The notes beneath the pieces are model-generated. The model had not been told where the DNA came from. It saw nothing but the letters and a program-made list of their open reading frames with translations, and ran no database searches. Source: an uncultured Alphaproteobacteria bacterium (GTDB taxonomy: Bacteria; Pseudomonadota; Alphaproteobacteria; RF32; CAG-239). From it: a stretch of DNA of 64,000 nt. Location: positions 117,233 to 181,232 of the forward strand of contig CAKQLP010000003.1 of assembly GCA_934254675.1 (NCBI GenBank), in the 5' to 3' direction. Position 1 is the first letter of the stretch; the number at the start of each line of letters is the position of its first letter. Below are positions 51,509 through 59,869 of the stretch, piece by piece. The translations under genes were made by a program, and so were the position numbers.

Positions 51509-52717
51509 ATGCAAGGATATAGAACTATTGAAGATTTAGGTGATTTGAACGGTAAAGTTGTTATGTTGCGCGCCGATTTGAATGTGCCTATGGATGAAAA
51601 TTTCCATGTAACCAACACCGCTCGTATTGACCGCACAGTTCCAACCATTAAATTGTTGATGGAAAAAGGCGCGAAAGTTGTAGTTATTTCACACTTTGGC
51701 CGTCCGGAAGGCAAGGGCGATGTTAAAAATTCTTTGAGCCACGTCGCTCCGGAATTGGAAAAAGCTTTGGGCAAACACGTTGTGTTTGTTGACGATTGCA
51801 TCGGTGAAAAAGTTGCCGACGCCGTTAAAGCTATGAAAGCGGATGAAGTTTTGTTGTTGGAAAACTTGCGTTATTATAATGAAGAGAAAAAAGGCGACGA
51901 AGCTTGGGCGGCTGAATTGGTTAAACCTGCCGATGTTTATGTTTCTGACGCTTTCTCCACAGCTCACCGCGCTCACGCTTCTATTGTTGCCGCCGCTAAA
52001 TTGCGTCCGTCTGCAATGGGTTTGTTGATGGCTGAAGAAGTAAACGCTTTAACCACAGGTTTGAACGACCCGAAACGCCCGTTGATGGCTATTGTCGGCG
52101 GTTCTAAAGTTTCTACTAAATTAGATTTGTTGAATAACTTGGTTAAAAAAGTAGATAAATTGGTTATTGCCGGTGGTATGGCTCATACTTTCTTGAAAGT
52201 TCAGGGCGTAGATGCTATCAATGAAAAGAATTCATTGGTACAAATGGATATGCTTGACACCGCTAAAGAAATTTTGGCTACTGCAAAAGCAAATAACTGC
52301 GAAATCATTTTGCCGGTTGATATTGTTTCGGCTAAAGAATTTGCCGCAAACGCCGAACACGCAACTTATGATTTGGATAAAATTCCGGCTGACGGCACTT
52401 TGCTTGATGTTGGTGAAAAATCTATTGAAAACATCAATAAAAAACTTGATGAATGCAAAACTTTGGTTTGGAATGGTCCGTTGGGCGCGTTTGAATTGAA
52501 GCCTTTTGACAATGCGACCAACAAAGTTGCTCAACACGCTGCAGCTTTGACCGAAGCTGGTAAATTGACATCTGTTGCCGGTGGTGGTGATACTGTTTCT
52601 GCTTTGGCAAATGCCGGTGTTGATACAAAATTCACATACGTTTCAACCGCTGGCGGTGCTTTCCTTGAATGGATGGAAGGCAAAGAATTGCCAGGTGTTG
52701 TGATTATGAAAAAATAA
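51509..52717 (+). CDS. pgk: Phosphoglycerate kinase
   Basis: 402 residues. MLRADLNVPMD, HFGRPEG, LLLENLRYYNEEKKGD, FSTAHRAHAS, GGSKVSTKL and the closing GGGDTVSAL plus STAGGAFLEWMEGKELPG are all present. The enzyme makes ATP from 1,3-bisphosphoglycerate. Strong terminator downstream. Confidence 0.98.
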   Translation: MQGYRTIEDLGDLNGKVVMLRADLNVPMDENFHVTNTARIDRTVPTIKLLMEKGAKVVVISHFGRPEGKGDVKNSLSHVAPELEKALGKHVVFVDDCIGEKVADAVKAMKADEVLLLENLRYYNEEKKGDEAWAAELVKPADVYVSDAFSTAHRAHASIVAAAKLRPSAMGLLMAEEVNALTTGLNDPKRPLMAIVGGSKVSTKLDLLNNLVKKVDKLVIAGGMAHTFLKVQGVDAINEKNSLVQMDMLDTAKEILATAKANNCEIILPVDIVSAKEFAANAEHATYDLDKIPADGTLLDVGEKSIENINKKLDECKTLVWNGPLGAFELKPFDNATNKVAQHAAALTEAGKLTSVAGGGDTVSALANAGVDTKFTYVSTAGGAFLEWMEGKELPGVVIMKK

Positions 52718-52742
52718 TCATAGCTTTTGATTTTTATAATTA

Positions 52743-52777
52743 CCCCGCCGAATGTCCAGTACTTCCGGCGGGGTTTT
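52743..52777 (+). terminator. Terminator after pgk
   Basis: CCCCGCCG/CGGCGGGG stem followed by T4. Confidence 0.92.
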
Positions 52778-52797
52778 GCATATTTAAATAAAATTTG

Positions 52798-53003
52798 TTG
52801 CAATGCTTTTATTGGTTAGTTATATTAACACTGCAAATCAGAGATGATTTGTGGTGTCTGAAAAACATCTTAACTGTTAAATATATCCCTTTCGGGGGAG
52901 TGCACGAAATAAGCGTGTTAGTAATAATACGGCGAATAAGTGCGACTGACACAGTTACAGTTTTTCAGCTCCTCCGCCTTGTTATATTTTAGGCGGTTTT
53001 TTT
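52798..53003 (+). promoter_or_regulatory. Candidate terminator-controlled leader RNA of pilin D
   Basis: A promoter-like TTGCAA-17-TATATT (52798-52826) is followed by ~170 nt ending in an intrinsic terminator CCGCCT/AGGCGG plus T7 (52974-53003), only 23 nt before the pilin D start codon. An upstream GGGGGAG (52894-52900) can pair with CTCCTCC (52969-52975), which overlaps the terminator stem, so the two structures would compete. Small internal hairpins (TCCC/GGGA; CACG/CGTG) are visible. It does not match a riboswitch class I know. Confidence 0.45.
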
Positions 53004-53026
53004 GTAATAAAAATGGAGCTAAAAAT

Positions 53027-53656
53027 ATGAAAATAAAACAAAATCAGTTAGGCAGAAGTATGATCGAAATGCTTGGTGTACTGGCTATTATCGGCGTGCT
53101 GAGTGTCGGTGGTATTGCCGGTTATTCCAAAGCAATGGAACAATTCAAGATTAATAAAACAATGCAGCAGATTACTGAAATAATAACAAACACGAGAACT
53201 CTTTATGCACAACAAAAAGATTTTGACGGACTAATCAATAAAACTGCCGTTGAAATGGGAATTATTCCCAGTGATTTACAAACATCACCTAGTGACTGGG
53301 GATATTATATGGATATTAAAAATGTTTTTGGAGGAGATGTTATAGTTGCCCAAGGAGGTTATAATATGTCACAATATTATAAAATTGTTTTTACGGACCT
53401 TAGTAAAAACGCCTGCATTGCTCTTGGAACAGCAAATTGGGGAACGGAGCAAAGTTCCGGCATTGTTGGCATAACCATTGGCTATGTTTCAGCCCTTCTT
53501 GAAGAGGTAATAATGGATAAAGGTGAAGATTGCAAAGAAGGGGATACCTATGGATCCTATTATGCTTGTTCAGGGCATCTACCTCTTTCGCCAGCAAAAA
53601 TTGCACAATATTGTAGTACAGATATTAAAGAATTTGGTATTTTATTAAAAAAATAA
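53027..53656 (+). CDS. Type IV pilin-like protein D (short leader)
   Basis: 209 residues from ATG with TGGAG upstream. The prepilin leader is MKIKQNQLG, then RSMIEMLGVLAIIGVLS with Glu +5, GGIAGYSKAMEQ and a C-terminal domain with CIALGTANWG, DCKEGDTYGSYYACSGHLPLSP and YC. A normal 9-residue leader shows what the ancestral form of genes A-C should look like. Expression probably depends on the terminator-containing leader RNA in front. The 3' end faces an orphan leader/repeat block on the other strand. Confidence 0.88.
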   Translation: MKIKQNQLGRSMIEMLGVLAIIGVLSVGGIAGYSKAMEQFKINKTMQQITEIITNTRTLYAQQKDFDGLINKTAVEMGIIPSDLQTSPSDWGYYMDIKNVFGGDVIVAQGGYNMSQYYKIVFTDLSKNACIALGTANWGTEQSSGIVGITIGYVSALLEEVIMDKGEDCKEGDTYGSYYACSGHLPLSPAKIAQYCSTDIKEFGILLKK

Positions 53657-53701
53657 ACATTACAGATATCAAAAACACCGACTTGTCTATAAGGTTGTTA
53701 T

Positions 53702-53880
53702 GGTCATTCTCGGGGTTAAAACACATCCTCTTCCTACTGTCATACTCGGGCTTAAAACTCATCCTCCTTCTATTGTCATCCTCGGGCTTGACCCGAGGAT
53801 CTAGATTATCGGGACACGCCCGATAATGACGGCTTAGATTCTGTTTTGCATGGATTCTCGGAATAAATCCGAGAATGACG
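53702..53880. repeat. Cluster of palindromic repeats in an orphan leader block
   Basis: Contains degenerate CATACTCGGG units, a CATCCTCGGGCTTGACCCGAGGATC unit (53783-53809 region), an ATTATCGGGACACGCCCGATAAT unit and a TTCTCGGAATAAATCCGAGAA unit. On the minus strand they read as ILGFIPRIH and LDPRVKPEDDN. No pilin gene follows on that strand. Confidence 0.8.
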
Positions 53881-54019
53881 ATAAGCGGAGTATTCCATTT
53901 ACCCTTAAATTTTTCCAAAAAATGGCAAAAACCACGTGTAGAAGCTTTAAAACGCTCTGAAATCGAATGTTTAGGATTTACAGAGAGAGAGAGAGACCTT
54001 TGCTAAGCTTATTTTTCAT
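53881..54019 (-). pseudogene. Orphan copy of the pilin leader block, copy 4
   Basis: RBS AGAGGAAAGAAAG, then ATG at 54019 encoding MKNKLSKGLSLSL (53978-54019), a 15-nt CT tract (53982-53996), and the out-of-phase frame VNPKHSISERFKASTRGFCHFLEKFKGKWN, which runs through the repeats and stops at 53625 inside the 3' end of pilin D. Where genes A-C have the prepilin motif, this copy has nothing. It looks like a leader left after loss or replacement of its pilin. Confidence 0.7.
53982..53996. repeat. CT/AG dinucleotide microsatellite, copy 4
   Basis: 15-nt AG tract, same length as copies 1-3 although its downstream pilin is missing. Confidence 0.85.
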
Positions 54020-54189
54020 CTTTCTTTCCTCTTATTATTATGATTATAACTAATTTGTAATTGAAAATATTTAAGAAAGCGTTACTTAATCTTGACATTG
54101 ATGTTAGAAAAAAATCTTTACATTCTCTTATGGTTAGATTAATCTAAAAAAGGATAGGCAATAGTCTGTCTGGGGTGTCGTAGCCTCGT

Positions 54190-54337
54190 AGGTATATGTC
54201 TGTATGCGAGACATAAATTATGCATACCTTCTGGTTGAAAGCTGGAAGGTGGCAAAATGTGCTATCTTTAGCTAATATGCTACACTATTTTATATCTAGT
54301 AGTTACGAACTTCCAGCTGCCTTGCCGGCAGCTTTTT
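54190..54337 (+). promoter_or_regulatory. Candidate terminator/antiterminator leader RNA of pilin E
   Basis: A long hairpin AGGTAT-ATGTCT...AGACAT...ATACCT (54190-54229) is followed by AGCTGGAAG (54240-54248), which pairs perfectly with CTTCCAGCT (54310-54318). The latter's AGCT is also the left arm of an intrinsic terminator AGCTGCC/GGCAGCT plus T5 (54315-54337). The two pairings are mutually exclusive, the classical antiterminator/terminator switch. Pilin E begins ~40 nt later. No known riboswitch class was recognised. Confidence 0.55.
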
Positions 54338-54378
54338 CGTTATTATATATAATAAGACAAAGGGGAGTTTTAAATAAA

Positions 54379-55035
54379 ATGAATAAACCAAATGAAAATG
54401 GACGCAGTATGATTGAAATGCTCGGCGTATTGGCAATCATTGGTGTGCTGAGTGTCGGCGGTATTGCCGGTTATTCCAAAGCAATGGAAACATATAAAAT
54501 TAACACAATTAAAAGCCAAGTTGCTCAGCTTATAGCAAATATCCACACTCTTTATATCCAACAAAATAGTTATGATGGGTTAGACACGGAAAGCGCTGTA
54601 AATATGGGATTATTCTCTGATGGTTTTGATACACAAAATTTAAATGACACATCAACAAGCTTTTCAGCAGCCCGTAATAAATTCAACACAGAATTTTCAG
54701 TACAAGGATGGGGCTCTTATTTTAATATTGCAGTAGCAAACATAAATAAAGAAGAATGTGTGGCATTGGCCACCACAGATTGGGGAAATTATGGAACAAC
54801 TGGAATTCGTGGTCTAGGAATATCTTTGGATTATATTTCTATGCAGCCTACTCCTCCAGGCTACTCTGATGATTGCAACAAAGATATTTGTGAAGATCAC
54901 GCAGAGGGATATCTTTACGGATTATATTCAAATAAGCCTACTAAACTCATTATTCCACCGGCAACAGCGGCTAAAATGTGTGAAGAAATACTGTTAGACA
55001 GAGGTAATCTTACTTTTGGTCTGACGTTAGATTAA
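54379..55035 (+). CDS. Type IV pilin-like protein E (short leader)
   Basis: 218 residues from ATG with AGGGGAG upstream; longer upstream in-frame starts would run through the terminator. Leader MNKPNENG, then RSMIEMLGVLAIIGVLS and GGIAGYSKAMETYKIN, near-identical to pilin A. The C-terminal domain has CVALATTDWG, a CNKDIC insertion and IPPATAAKMC. Differences from D are concentrated after the N-terminal helix. A terminator follows. Confidence 0.88.
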   Translation: MNKPNENGRSMIEMLGVLAIIGVLSVGGIAGYSKAMETYKINTIKSQVAQLIANIHTLYIQQNSYDGLDTESAVNMGLFSDGFDTQNLNDTSTSFSAARNKFNTEFSVQGWGSYFNIAVANINKEECVALATTDWGNYGTTGIRGLGISLDYISMQPTPPGYSDDCNKDICEDHAEGYLYGLYSNKPTKLIIPPATAAKMCEEILLDRGNLTFGLTLD

Positions 55036-55132
55036 TTTTTATTGAAAATTTACCAAACCATCTTTTCTGAGGCTCAAATTTTTAATATCCAGATAAAAAG
55101 AAACTCCATGCCAAATGAATCCTATATTTACC

Positions 55133-55163
55133 AAAAAAAGCTCACTGTTTGTGAGCTTTTTTA
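55133..55163 (+). terminator. Terminator after pilin E
   Basis: AAAAGCTCAC/GTGAGCTTTT with T-runs on both strands; may also serve the tatA-like gene. Confidence 0.9.
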
Positions 55164-55181
55164 ATTTTTATATAAACAAAT

Positions 55182-55571
55182 TTATTCAAATTTATTCAAA
55201 TCAATTGGTTTATCTTCTTGTGGAGTATCCTCTGTTGTTTCAGGTTCTTTTTCTGTTTGTTCCGGAGCAGTAGTAGGAGTCTCTTCTTCTTTTTTAGTAA
55301 TATAGTTGCTCATAAACTTTAACGCTTCTTCCGTTTCTTCCGGTGTATTTTCTTCCGGTTCTTTTGTTTCTTGAGGCGCATTCTTTTTATTGTCGATTTC
55401 AGTCTTTACTTTTTCAATTTTGTTTTTAGTCGTTTTAGAAACTTCTTTAGCCACATCCAAGCTTCCTTTAAATTTTTCTTCTAACATCGCGCGGAGAGCC
55501 GGTAATTTTTCAGCATTAAAAATAGCCAATACGCCAACAATAACTAAAAACCATCCAAAGAAACCACCCAT
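55182..55571 (-). CDS. TatA/TatB-like protein with long acidic tail
   Basis: 129 residues. A short N-terminus (MGGFFGWFLVIVGVLAIFNAEKLP) gives one TM helix, a turn with the KLP hinge typical of TatA/B, and an amphipathic helix (ALRAMLEEKFKGSLDVAKEV). The tail is Pro/Glu/Thr-rich and longer than in TatA. Its place after nagZ fits the alphaproteobacterial order SPOR-nagZ-scpA-scpB-tatA with scpAB missing. No tatC is adjacent. It could also be an unrelated small membrane protein. Confidence 0.6.
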   Translation of the reverse strand: MGGFFGWFLVIVGVLAIFNAEKLPALRAMLEEKFKGSLDVAKEVSKTTKNKIEKVKTEIDNKKNAPQETKEPEENTPEETEEALKFMSNYITKKEEETPTTAPEQTEKEPETTEDTPQEDKPIDLNKFE

Positions 55572-55589
55572 AATTTTTTTCTCCTTAAT

Positions 55590-56645
55590 TTATTTTCGGA
55601 TGCGGCTAAGCACTTCTGTCGCATCATATTCTGAATTATACGTTATAATATTTTTTAAAGTTGCACAATATTTATTTTTTATCTGTTCATAGCTTAAATT
55701 TTTTAAAGGTTGAGTGATAATTTTTTGAATATTAGACAGTCGTTCGAGGGCGTTGTCTGATAATATCAATCCGCTTTGAGCCAATTCTAATGTCGCGTTA
55801 AATCCGGTGTTTCCTAAGCAAACCGCATCACATCCTGCCGCAAGCGAACGCTGCGCCCGTTCAATCACAGAACCTTTTAGCGCTTGCATTACAATAGCGT
55901 CGGATACTAAAAAGCCTTTAAAACCTATCATTTCTCGAATGATTTTCTTTATGACCTCCGGCGATTCGCTTGATGGATAACTTTTATCAACAGATTTAAG
56001 CAACAAGTGCGCCACCATTCCCATTGGAGCGTTGTTTAATTCTTTGAAGGGAAGAAAATCTTTTTCCAAGGTTTTTAAATTTTCCTCAATAACCGGAAGT
56101 TCAAGATGCGGATCAGTCTTTGCGCGCCCATGACCGGGAAGATGTTTGACACACGGGCAGATGCCATTGGAAATGTACTCTTCCGTCATCGCTTTGCCTA
56201 AGATTGCAATTTCAGTGGCGTTTCCAGAAAAACAACGGCCTTTAAGCACATTTGAGGTAAAATCATAACATATATCTAAAACCGGCGCAAAATTAACATT
56301 AATACCGCTGTTTTTCAAATCATGCGAAGCTAAAAAAGCATGTTGGCGAACCAAATCAACAGTTGTCAATTTTTCTTGTTCGGCAAGCGGTGTAAATTCA
56401 GGCTCAACCAGACGTCGAACCCGTCCGCCTTCTTGATCAACTGCTATAAGCACATCAGCGCGGCCAATCGCTTCTTTTATGTCTTGGCAAAGTTTTTTAA
56501 GCTGAATTGGATTTTGGATGTTTGCACAGCCTTTTGCAAACAAACATATTCCCAGAGGATTGCTTTGTTCCAATAAACGCTTTTCTGCATCACTGAGAGC
56601 AAAACTTTGTATGGATAAAAAAGCTGGTAATATGGGTTTTGTCAT
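55590..56645 (-). CDS. nagZ: Beta-N-acetylhexosaminidase NagZ
   Basis: 351 residues of GH3. DQEGGRVRRL, CPCVKHLPGHGRAKTDPH (KHxPGHG...D..H loop with the catalytic His) and SDAIVMQAL (nucleophile Asp) are NagZ signatures. The enzyme removes GlcNAc from anhydro-muropeptides during wall recycling. It starts 6 nt after the SPOR gene. Confidence 0.94.
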   Translation of the reverse strand: MTKPILPAFLSIQSFALSDAEKRLLEQSNPLGICLFAKGCANIQNPIQLKKLCQDIKEAIGRADVLIAVDQEGGRVRRLVEPEFTPLAEQEKLTTVDLVRQHAFLASHDLKNSGINVNFAPVLDICYDFTSNVLKGRCFSGNATEIAILGKAMTEEYISNGICPCVKHLPGHGRAKTDPHLELPVIEENLKTLEKDFLPFKELNNAPMGMVAHLLLKSVDKSYPSSESPEVIKKIIREMIGFKGFLVSDAIVMQALKGSVIERAQRSLAAGCDAVCLGNTGFNATLELAQSGLILSDNALERLSNIQKIITQPLKNLSYEQIKNKYCATLKNIITYNSEYDATEVLSRIRK

Positions 56646-56651
56646 CGGGTA

Positions 56652-57572
56652 TCACTTTTCTTTGGCAATACAATCACGCAAACCTTTTGTTTTTAACAGC
56701 GCGCAAGTTTGCGAAGCTTCGTCTTTGTTGGCGAAAGAGCCGGCGCGTAGGCGATAGAACATTCCTTGCGTTCCTAAATCTGTTGCTTGTATTTCATGCG
56801 GTAATTTTTTTAAATCAGCGTATTTAGAAGATAGGTCGGTCCAAGCCTTTTCCACGGCGGTTTTATTTTTTGAGGCTATGAGCTGAATTTGCCATCCACC
56901 GGATTTGGCTGACTGCGGTTCTGATTTTGCGACGGCTGGTGTTTCTGTTTTGGCAGAAACCTGTTTGTTTGCGTCGTTATTTGGTGCTGGCGCGGTGTTT
57001 TGAGCGTTGACAAGCAAATCAGCTGGTTTGGCCGGAACATTGTTGTTTACCGTTTCTAGTGTCTTTTCAAGAGGTTTTGTCGTTGGAGATTTTTCTTCCG
57101 ATTTGACCGATTGTACTTCTGCGACTTCGTCAACAATTTGATCAAGATTATTGGCGTTGGCATCAACATCAGAAACCTCGGGAACAATATCCGGAAGTTT
57201 TGGTGTTTCCGGTTTAGGCAATAAATTTTCAACAACGGTGTTGTCCACATCTTTCTTTTCAACAATGTTGTAAATATTTTTATCCTGATTAGGAATTTCC
57301 ATTCCTCCCGGATTTTCCGGCTTAATTTTTACAGCGGTTTGCGGACGGCGGATAATCGGAATTTCTTTTTCTGTTTCTGCATATTGAGGAGCAAGAACGA
57401 ACCATCCGACAATTCCGGCCAAAGCTATTCCGGCAAACGTTCCCAAAAAATTATTGCGGGAACGAGCCAATTCACTGCGGCGTTCTTCTAAGGTGGCAAT
57501 TTTTTGATTAGCCACTTTTTGTTTTAATTCACTTAAATAGTCATCGTTTCTGTTGAAAAAATCTTGATACAT
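56652..57572 (-). CDS. SPOR-domain cell-envelope protein
   Basis: 306 residues. Cytoplasmic N-terminus, TM helix (~res 42-62), a long Pro/Glu/Asn-rich linker and a C-terminal SPOR domain: GGWQIQLIASKNKTAVEKAWTDL and FYRLRAGSFANKDEASQTCALL with KGLRDC. SPOR domains bind denuded glycan strands at the septum. Gene pairing with nagZ is typical of alphaproteobacteria. Confidence 0.88.
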   Translation of the reverse strand: MYQDFFNRNDDYLSELKQKVANQKIATLEERRSELARSRNNFLGTFAGIALAGIVGWFVLAPQYAETEKEIPIIRRPQTAVKIKPENPGGMEIPNQDKNIYNIVEKKDVDNTVVENLLPKPETPKLPDIVPEVSDVDANANNLDQIVDEVAEVQSVKSEEKSPTTKPLEKTLETVNNNVPAKPADLLVNAQNTAPAPNNDANKQVSAKTETPAVAKSEPQSAKSGGWQIQLIASKNKTAVEKAWTDLSSKYADLKKLPHEIQATDLGTQGMFYRLRAGSFANKDEASQTCALLKTKGLRDCIAKEK

Positions 57573-57694
57573 AACAAACCTCTTTAATTATCCTTATCTA
57601 TTCTAAAGGCTAATGTTTTAAAATCACTTAACATCATAAAAAAAATCTTTTATTTATCAGAAAAATTATTATAGTGGAAACAAAGGATAGAAAA

Positions 57695-58492
57695 ATGAAA
57701 ATAGCGACATTGAATATAAATTCAATTAATGCCAGATTGCAAAACTTGAATGAGTGGTTGGCGAAAAATCAGCCGGATGTTTTGTTATTGCAGGAAATAA
57801 AAACGGAGTTTAATAATTTTCCGTTTTTTGATTTACAAGTAGCGGGATACGATGCCAAAATTCTTGGGCAAAAAAGTTATAATGGCGTGGCTGTTTTAAG
57901 CAGACATAAAATGACCGTGCTTTCAGAAAATTTACCGAATTTTCCAGATGAAAACGCTCGTTATTTAGAAGTTGAATTTGTTAAAAACGGTCGGTCTTAT
58001 GTTGTGGCGTCGCTTTATTTGCCAAATGGAAATCCGCCATATAACAACACGGCAGATACAACGCGTTTTGAATATAAACTCAGATGGATGGATGCGTTTT
58101 TAGCTCATGCGGAAGAGCTTATATTAAGTCATAAAAATGTTGTGTTGGCCGGAGATTTTAATGTCATCTTAACGAAAAACGATGTTTTTAATCCAGAGTT
58201 ATTTGTCGGCAATGCACTGTATCGACCAGAGGTTTGGCAACGTTTGCAACAATTGATGTTTATGGGATATTCCGATGCATATCGTTTGTTATATCCAAAG
58301 CAAGCCGGCTATACTTTTTGGGATTATACCGGCGCGTCGTTTGCCAATGATTTGGGAATGCGCATTGATTATGTTTTTTGTTCACCGGCAATGGCGGATT
58401 GTTTGTTATCTTGTCGGATAGATCGAGATTTTCGCGCAAAAGAAAAAGCGTCTGATCACACCATTTTAACCGCGGAATTTAGAGAAGATTAA
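57695..58492 (+). CDS. xth: Exodeoxyribonuclease III
   Basis: 265 residues from ATG preceded by AAAGGA. KIATLNINSINARL, LLLQEIKTE, VAVLSRHKM, VLAGDFNVI and RIDYVFCSP plus the final SDHTILTAEF give the complete EEP-fold active site (N, E, D, N, D, H). AP-endonuclease and 3'-5' exonuclease in base excision repair. Overlaps the next gene at TAATG. Confidence 0.95.
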   Translation: MKIATLNINSINARLQNLNEWLAKNQPDVLLLQEIKTEFNNFPFFDLQVAGYDAKILGQKSYNGVAVLSRHKMTVLSENLPNFPDENARYLEVEFVKNGRSYVVASLYLPNGNPPYNNTADTTRFEYKLRWMDAFLAHAEELILSHKNVVLAGDFNVILTKNDVFNPELFVGNALYRPEVWQRLQQLMFMGYSDAYRLLYPKQAGYTFWDYTGASFANDLGMRIDYVFCSPAMADCLLSCRIDRDFRAKEKASDHTILTAEFRED

Positions 58493-59556
58493 TGAAAAAA
58501 ATTTTTTGTATGGCTTTGTTTTGCTTGAATATCGCAAATGCTTACGCATCAGTTGATGAAAATTTGATATATGAAATGTTATCTACTGTGAATACAGACT
58601 ATTTACAGTCGGTTAATAATGCGGATTTGGTTGTAAATGGTTTGCAAGCCGTGTCCAAATTGGATTCGGATATTATAATCTCTAAAGGGAGCGATAAATT
58701 TTATCTTTACTATAAAAAACAAATTAAAAAGATTATTCCTCAGCCGGCAGATGAACGAGATGTTAAAGCTTGGAGCGAAACGGCCGCAAAAATTGCAAAT
58801 GAAGCTTCTAAATTGTCCGATAAAGTAGCTTTGAAAGATTTTGAAATTCCTGATTTGATGATGAAGGAAATCGTGATAAAATTAGATAAATTTTCACACT
58901 ATTATTCAGAATATGATTATAGTGAGGAGATGGAAGAAAACGCCATTTATACGCTTTATAGTGACCGCAAGATAGATGATGTGTTGTATCTAAGAATAAG
59001 AATTTTCAATAAGCAAACGGCAAAAGCCGTGCAAGGCTCTTTGGAACGCAACAAGCCGTATGCGGCAGTTATTTTGGATTTGCGCGGCAACAGCGGCGGA
59101 ATTTTGAATGAAGCGTTAAAAGTGGCTGATTTTTTTACGGAAAATGAGATTATAACTTATACGGCGGGAAGAAATAATGATAACGTGCATTATTACACCT
59201 CTAAAGAAGACAGCTTATATGATGGTCCTCTGGCTGTTTTGGTTGATGGCGATACGGCGTCGGCGGCAGAAGTTCTGGCCGCTGGACTGCAAGAGCAGTC
59301 TCGTGCAAAGGTTATTGGCACTCAAACTTTTGGCAAAGGAACAATTCAAAATGTTATTCAAATGGAAAACGGGGGAAAATTGGTGTTGACAACGGAGCAA
59401 TTTTTTACGCCGTCAGGTAAAGTTATTCATCAAAATGGCGTTTCGCCGGATATCTGTGTTTCTAAAGATGCTGAAGGCAAGTGCAAGAAAGAAAGCCGTC
59501 TATGGGAGGAACACGATATTGAAACAGCTATAAAATTTTTGAAAAATGAATTATAG
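58492..59556 (+). CDS. S41-family C-terminal processing protease without an obvious PDZ domain
   Basis: 354 residues. Signal peptide ending NAYAS. The protease core has VILDLRGNSGGILNEA, GDTASAAEVLAAGLQ (nucleophile Ser) and GTQTFGKGTIQ (Lys), so the Ser/Lys dyad is present. Between the N-terminal helical part and the core there are only ~30 residues where a PDZ domain usually lies, so substrate recognition must differ. CIAxD-type ending CVSKDAEGKC may form a disulfide. Coupled to xth. Confidence 0.85.
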   Translation: MKKIFCMALFCLNIANAYASVDENLIYEMLSTVNTDYLQSVNNADLVVNGLQAVSKLDSDIIISKGSDKFYLYYKKQIKKIIPQPADERDVKAWSETAAKIANEASKLSDKVALKDFEIPDLMMKEIVIKLDKFSHYYSEYDYSEEMEENAIYTLYSDRKIDDVLYLRIRIFNKQTAKAVQGSLERNKPYAAVILDLRGNSGGILNEALKVADFFTENEIITYTAGRNNDNVHYYTSKEDSLYDGPLAVLVDGDTASAAEVLAAGLQEQSRAKVIGTQTFGKGTIQNVIQMENGGKLVLTTEQFFTPSGKVIHQNGVSPDICVSKDAEGKCKKESRLWEEHDIETAIKFLKNEL

Positions 59557-59568
59557 ATAAAAAAGTTG

Positions 59569-59596
59569 TTGACAAACACAATGTAAAATGTATAAT
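59569..59596 (+). promoter_or_regulatory. Sigma-70-type promoter for rpmG
   Basis: TTGACA, 16-bp spacer, TATAAT: both hexamers match consensus perfectly, about 45 nt before the rpmG start codon. Confidence 0.85.
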
Positions 59597-59640
59597 TCGC
59601 CTAAATGTTTTAATTGATAATTTTGTAAAAGAGTAAAAAA

Positions 59641-59808
59641 ATGGCAAAAGCAGTAAAAATTAAAATTAAATTGGAAAGCAGTGCTGGTACTGGTTCTTTC
59701 TATTTGGCAGAAAAAAATCCTAGAACTCATCCTGAAAAATTGGTTTTGAAAAAATTTGATAAAAAATCTAAAAAACATGAAGAGTTCGTAGAAAAGAAAT
59801 TGAAGTAA
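59641..59808 (+). CDS. rpmG: Ribosomal protein L33
   Basis: 55 residues: MAKAVKIKIKLESSAGTGSFY, KNPRTHPEKLVLKKFD and a basic tail, the cysteine-free proteobacterial bL33. Own promoter and terminator. Confidence 0.97.
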   Translation: MAKAVKIKIKLESSAGTGSFYLAEKNPRTHPEKLVLKKFDKKSKKHEEFVEKKLK

Positions 59809-59831
59809 TTTCTGCAAAATGTTATAGAAAG

Positions 59832-59862
59832 AAGAGGTGCTGGTTTTCAGGCCTCTTTTTTT
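59832..59862 (+). terminator. Terminator after rpmG
   Basis: AAGAGG/CCTCTT stem with loop and T7. Confidence 0.85.
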
Positions 59863-59869
59863 ATTTTGA

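Noticed and set aside
52890..52920. Possible Mn (yybP-ykoY) or c-di-GMP riboswitch in the pilin D leader from GGGGGAG
   Set aside because: Only a short purine run matches; the conserved loops of these classes were not found.
3453..54019. A CRISPR array or insertion sequence explaining the repeated leader blocks
   Set aside because: Copies are tens of kb apart, with no regular spacing, no transposase and no target-site duplication visible.
54240..54300. Faint resemblance to a cobalamin riboswitch core (GGAAGGTGG...AAAAT) in the pilin E leader
   Set aside because: The B12 box and the GCCACTG element are absent and the spacing does not fit; kept only as an unclassified leader RNA.
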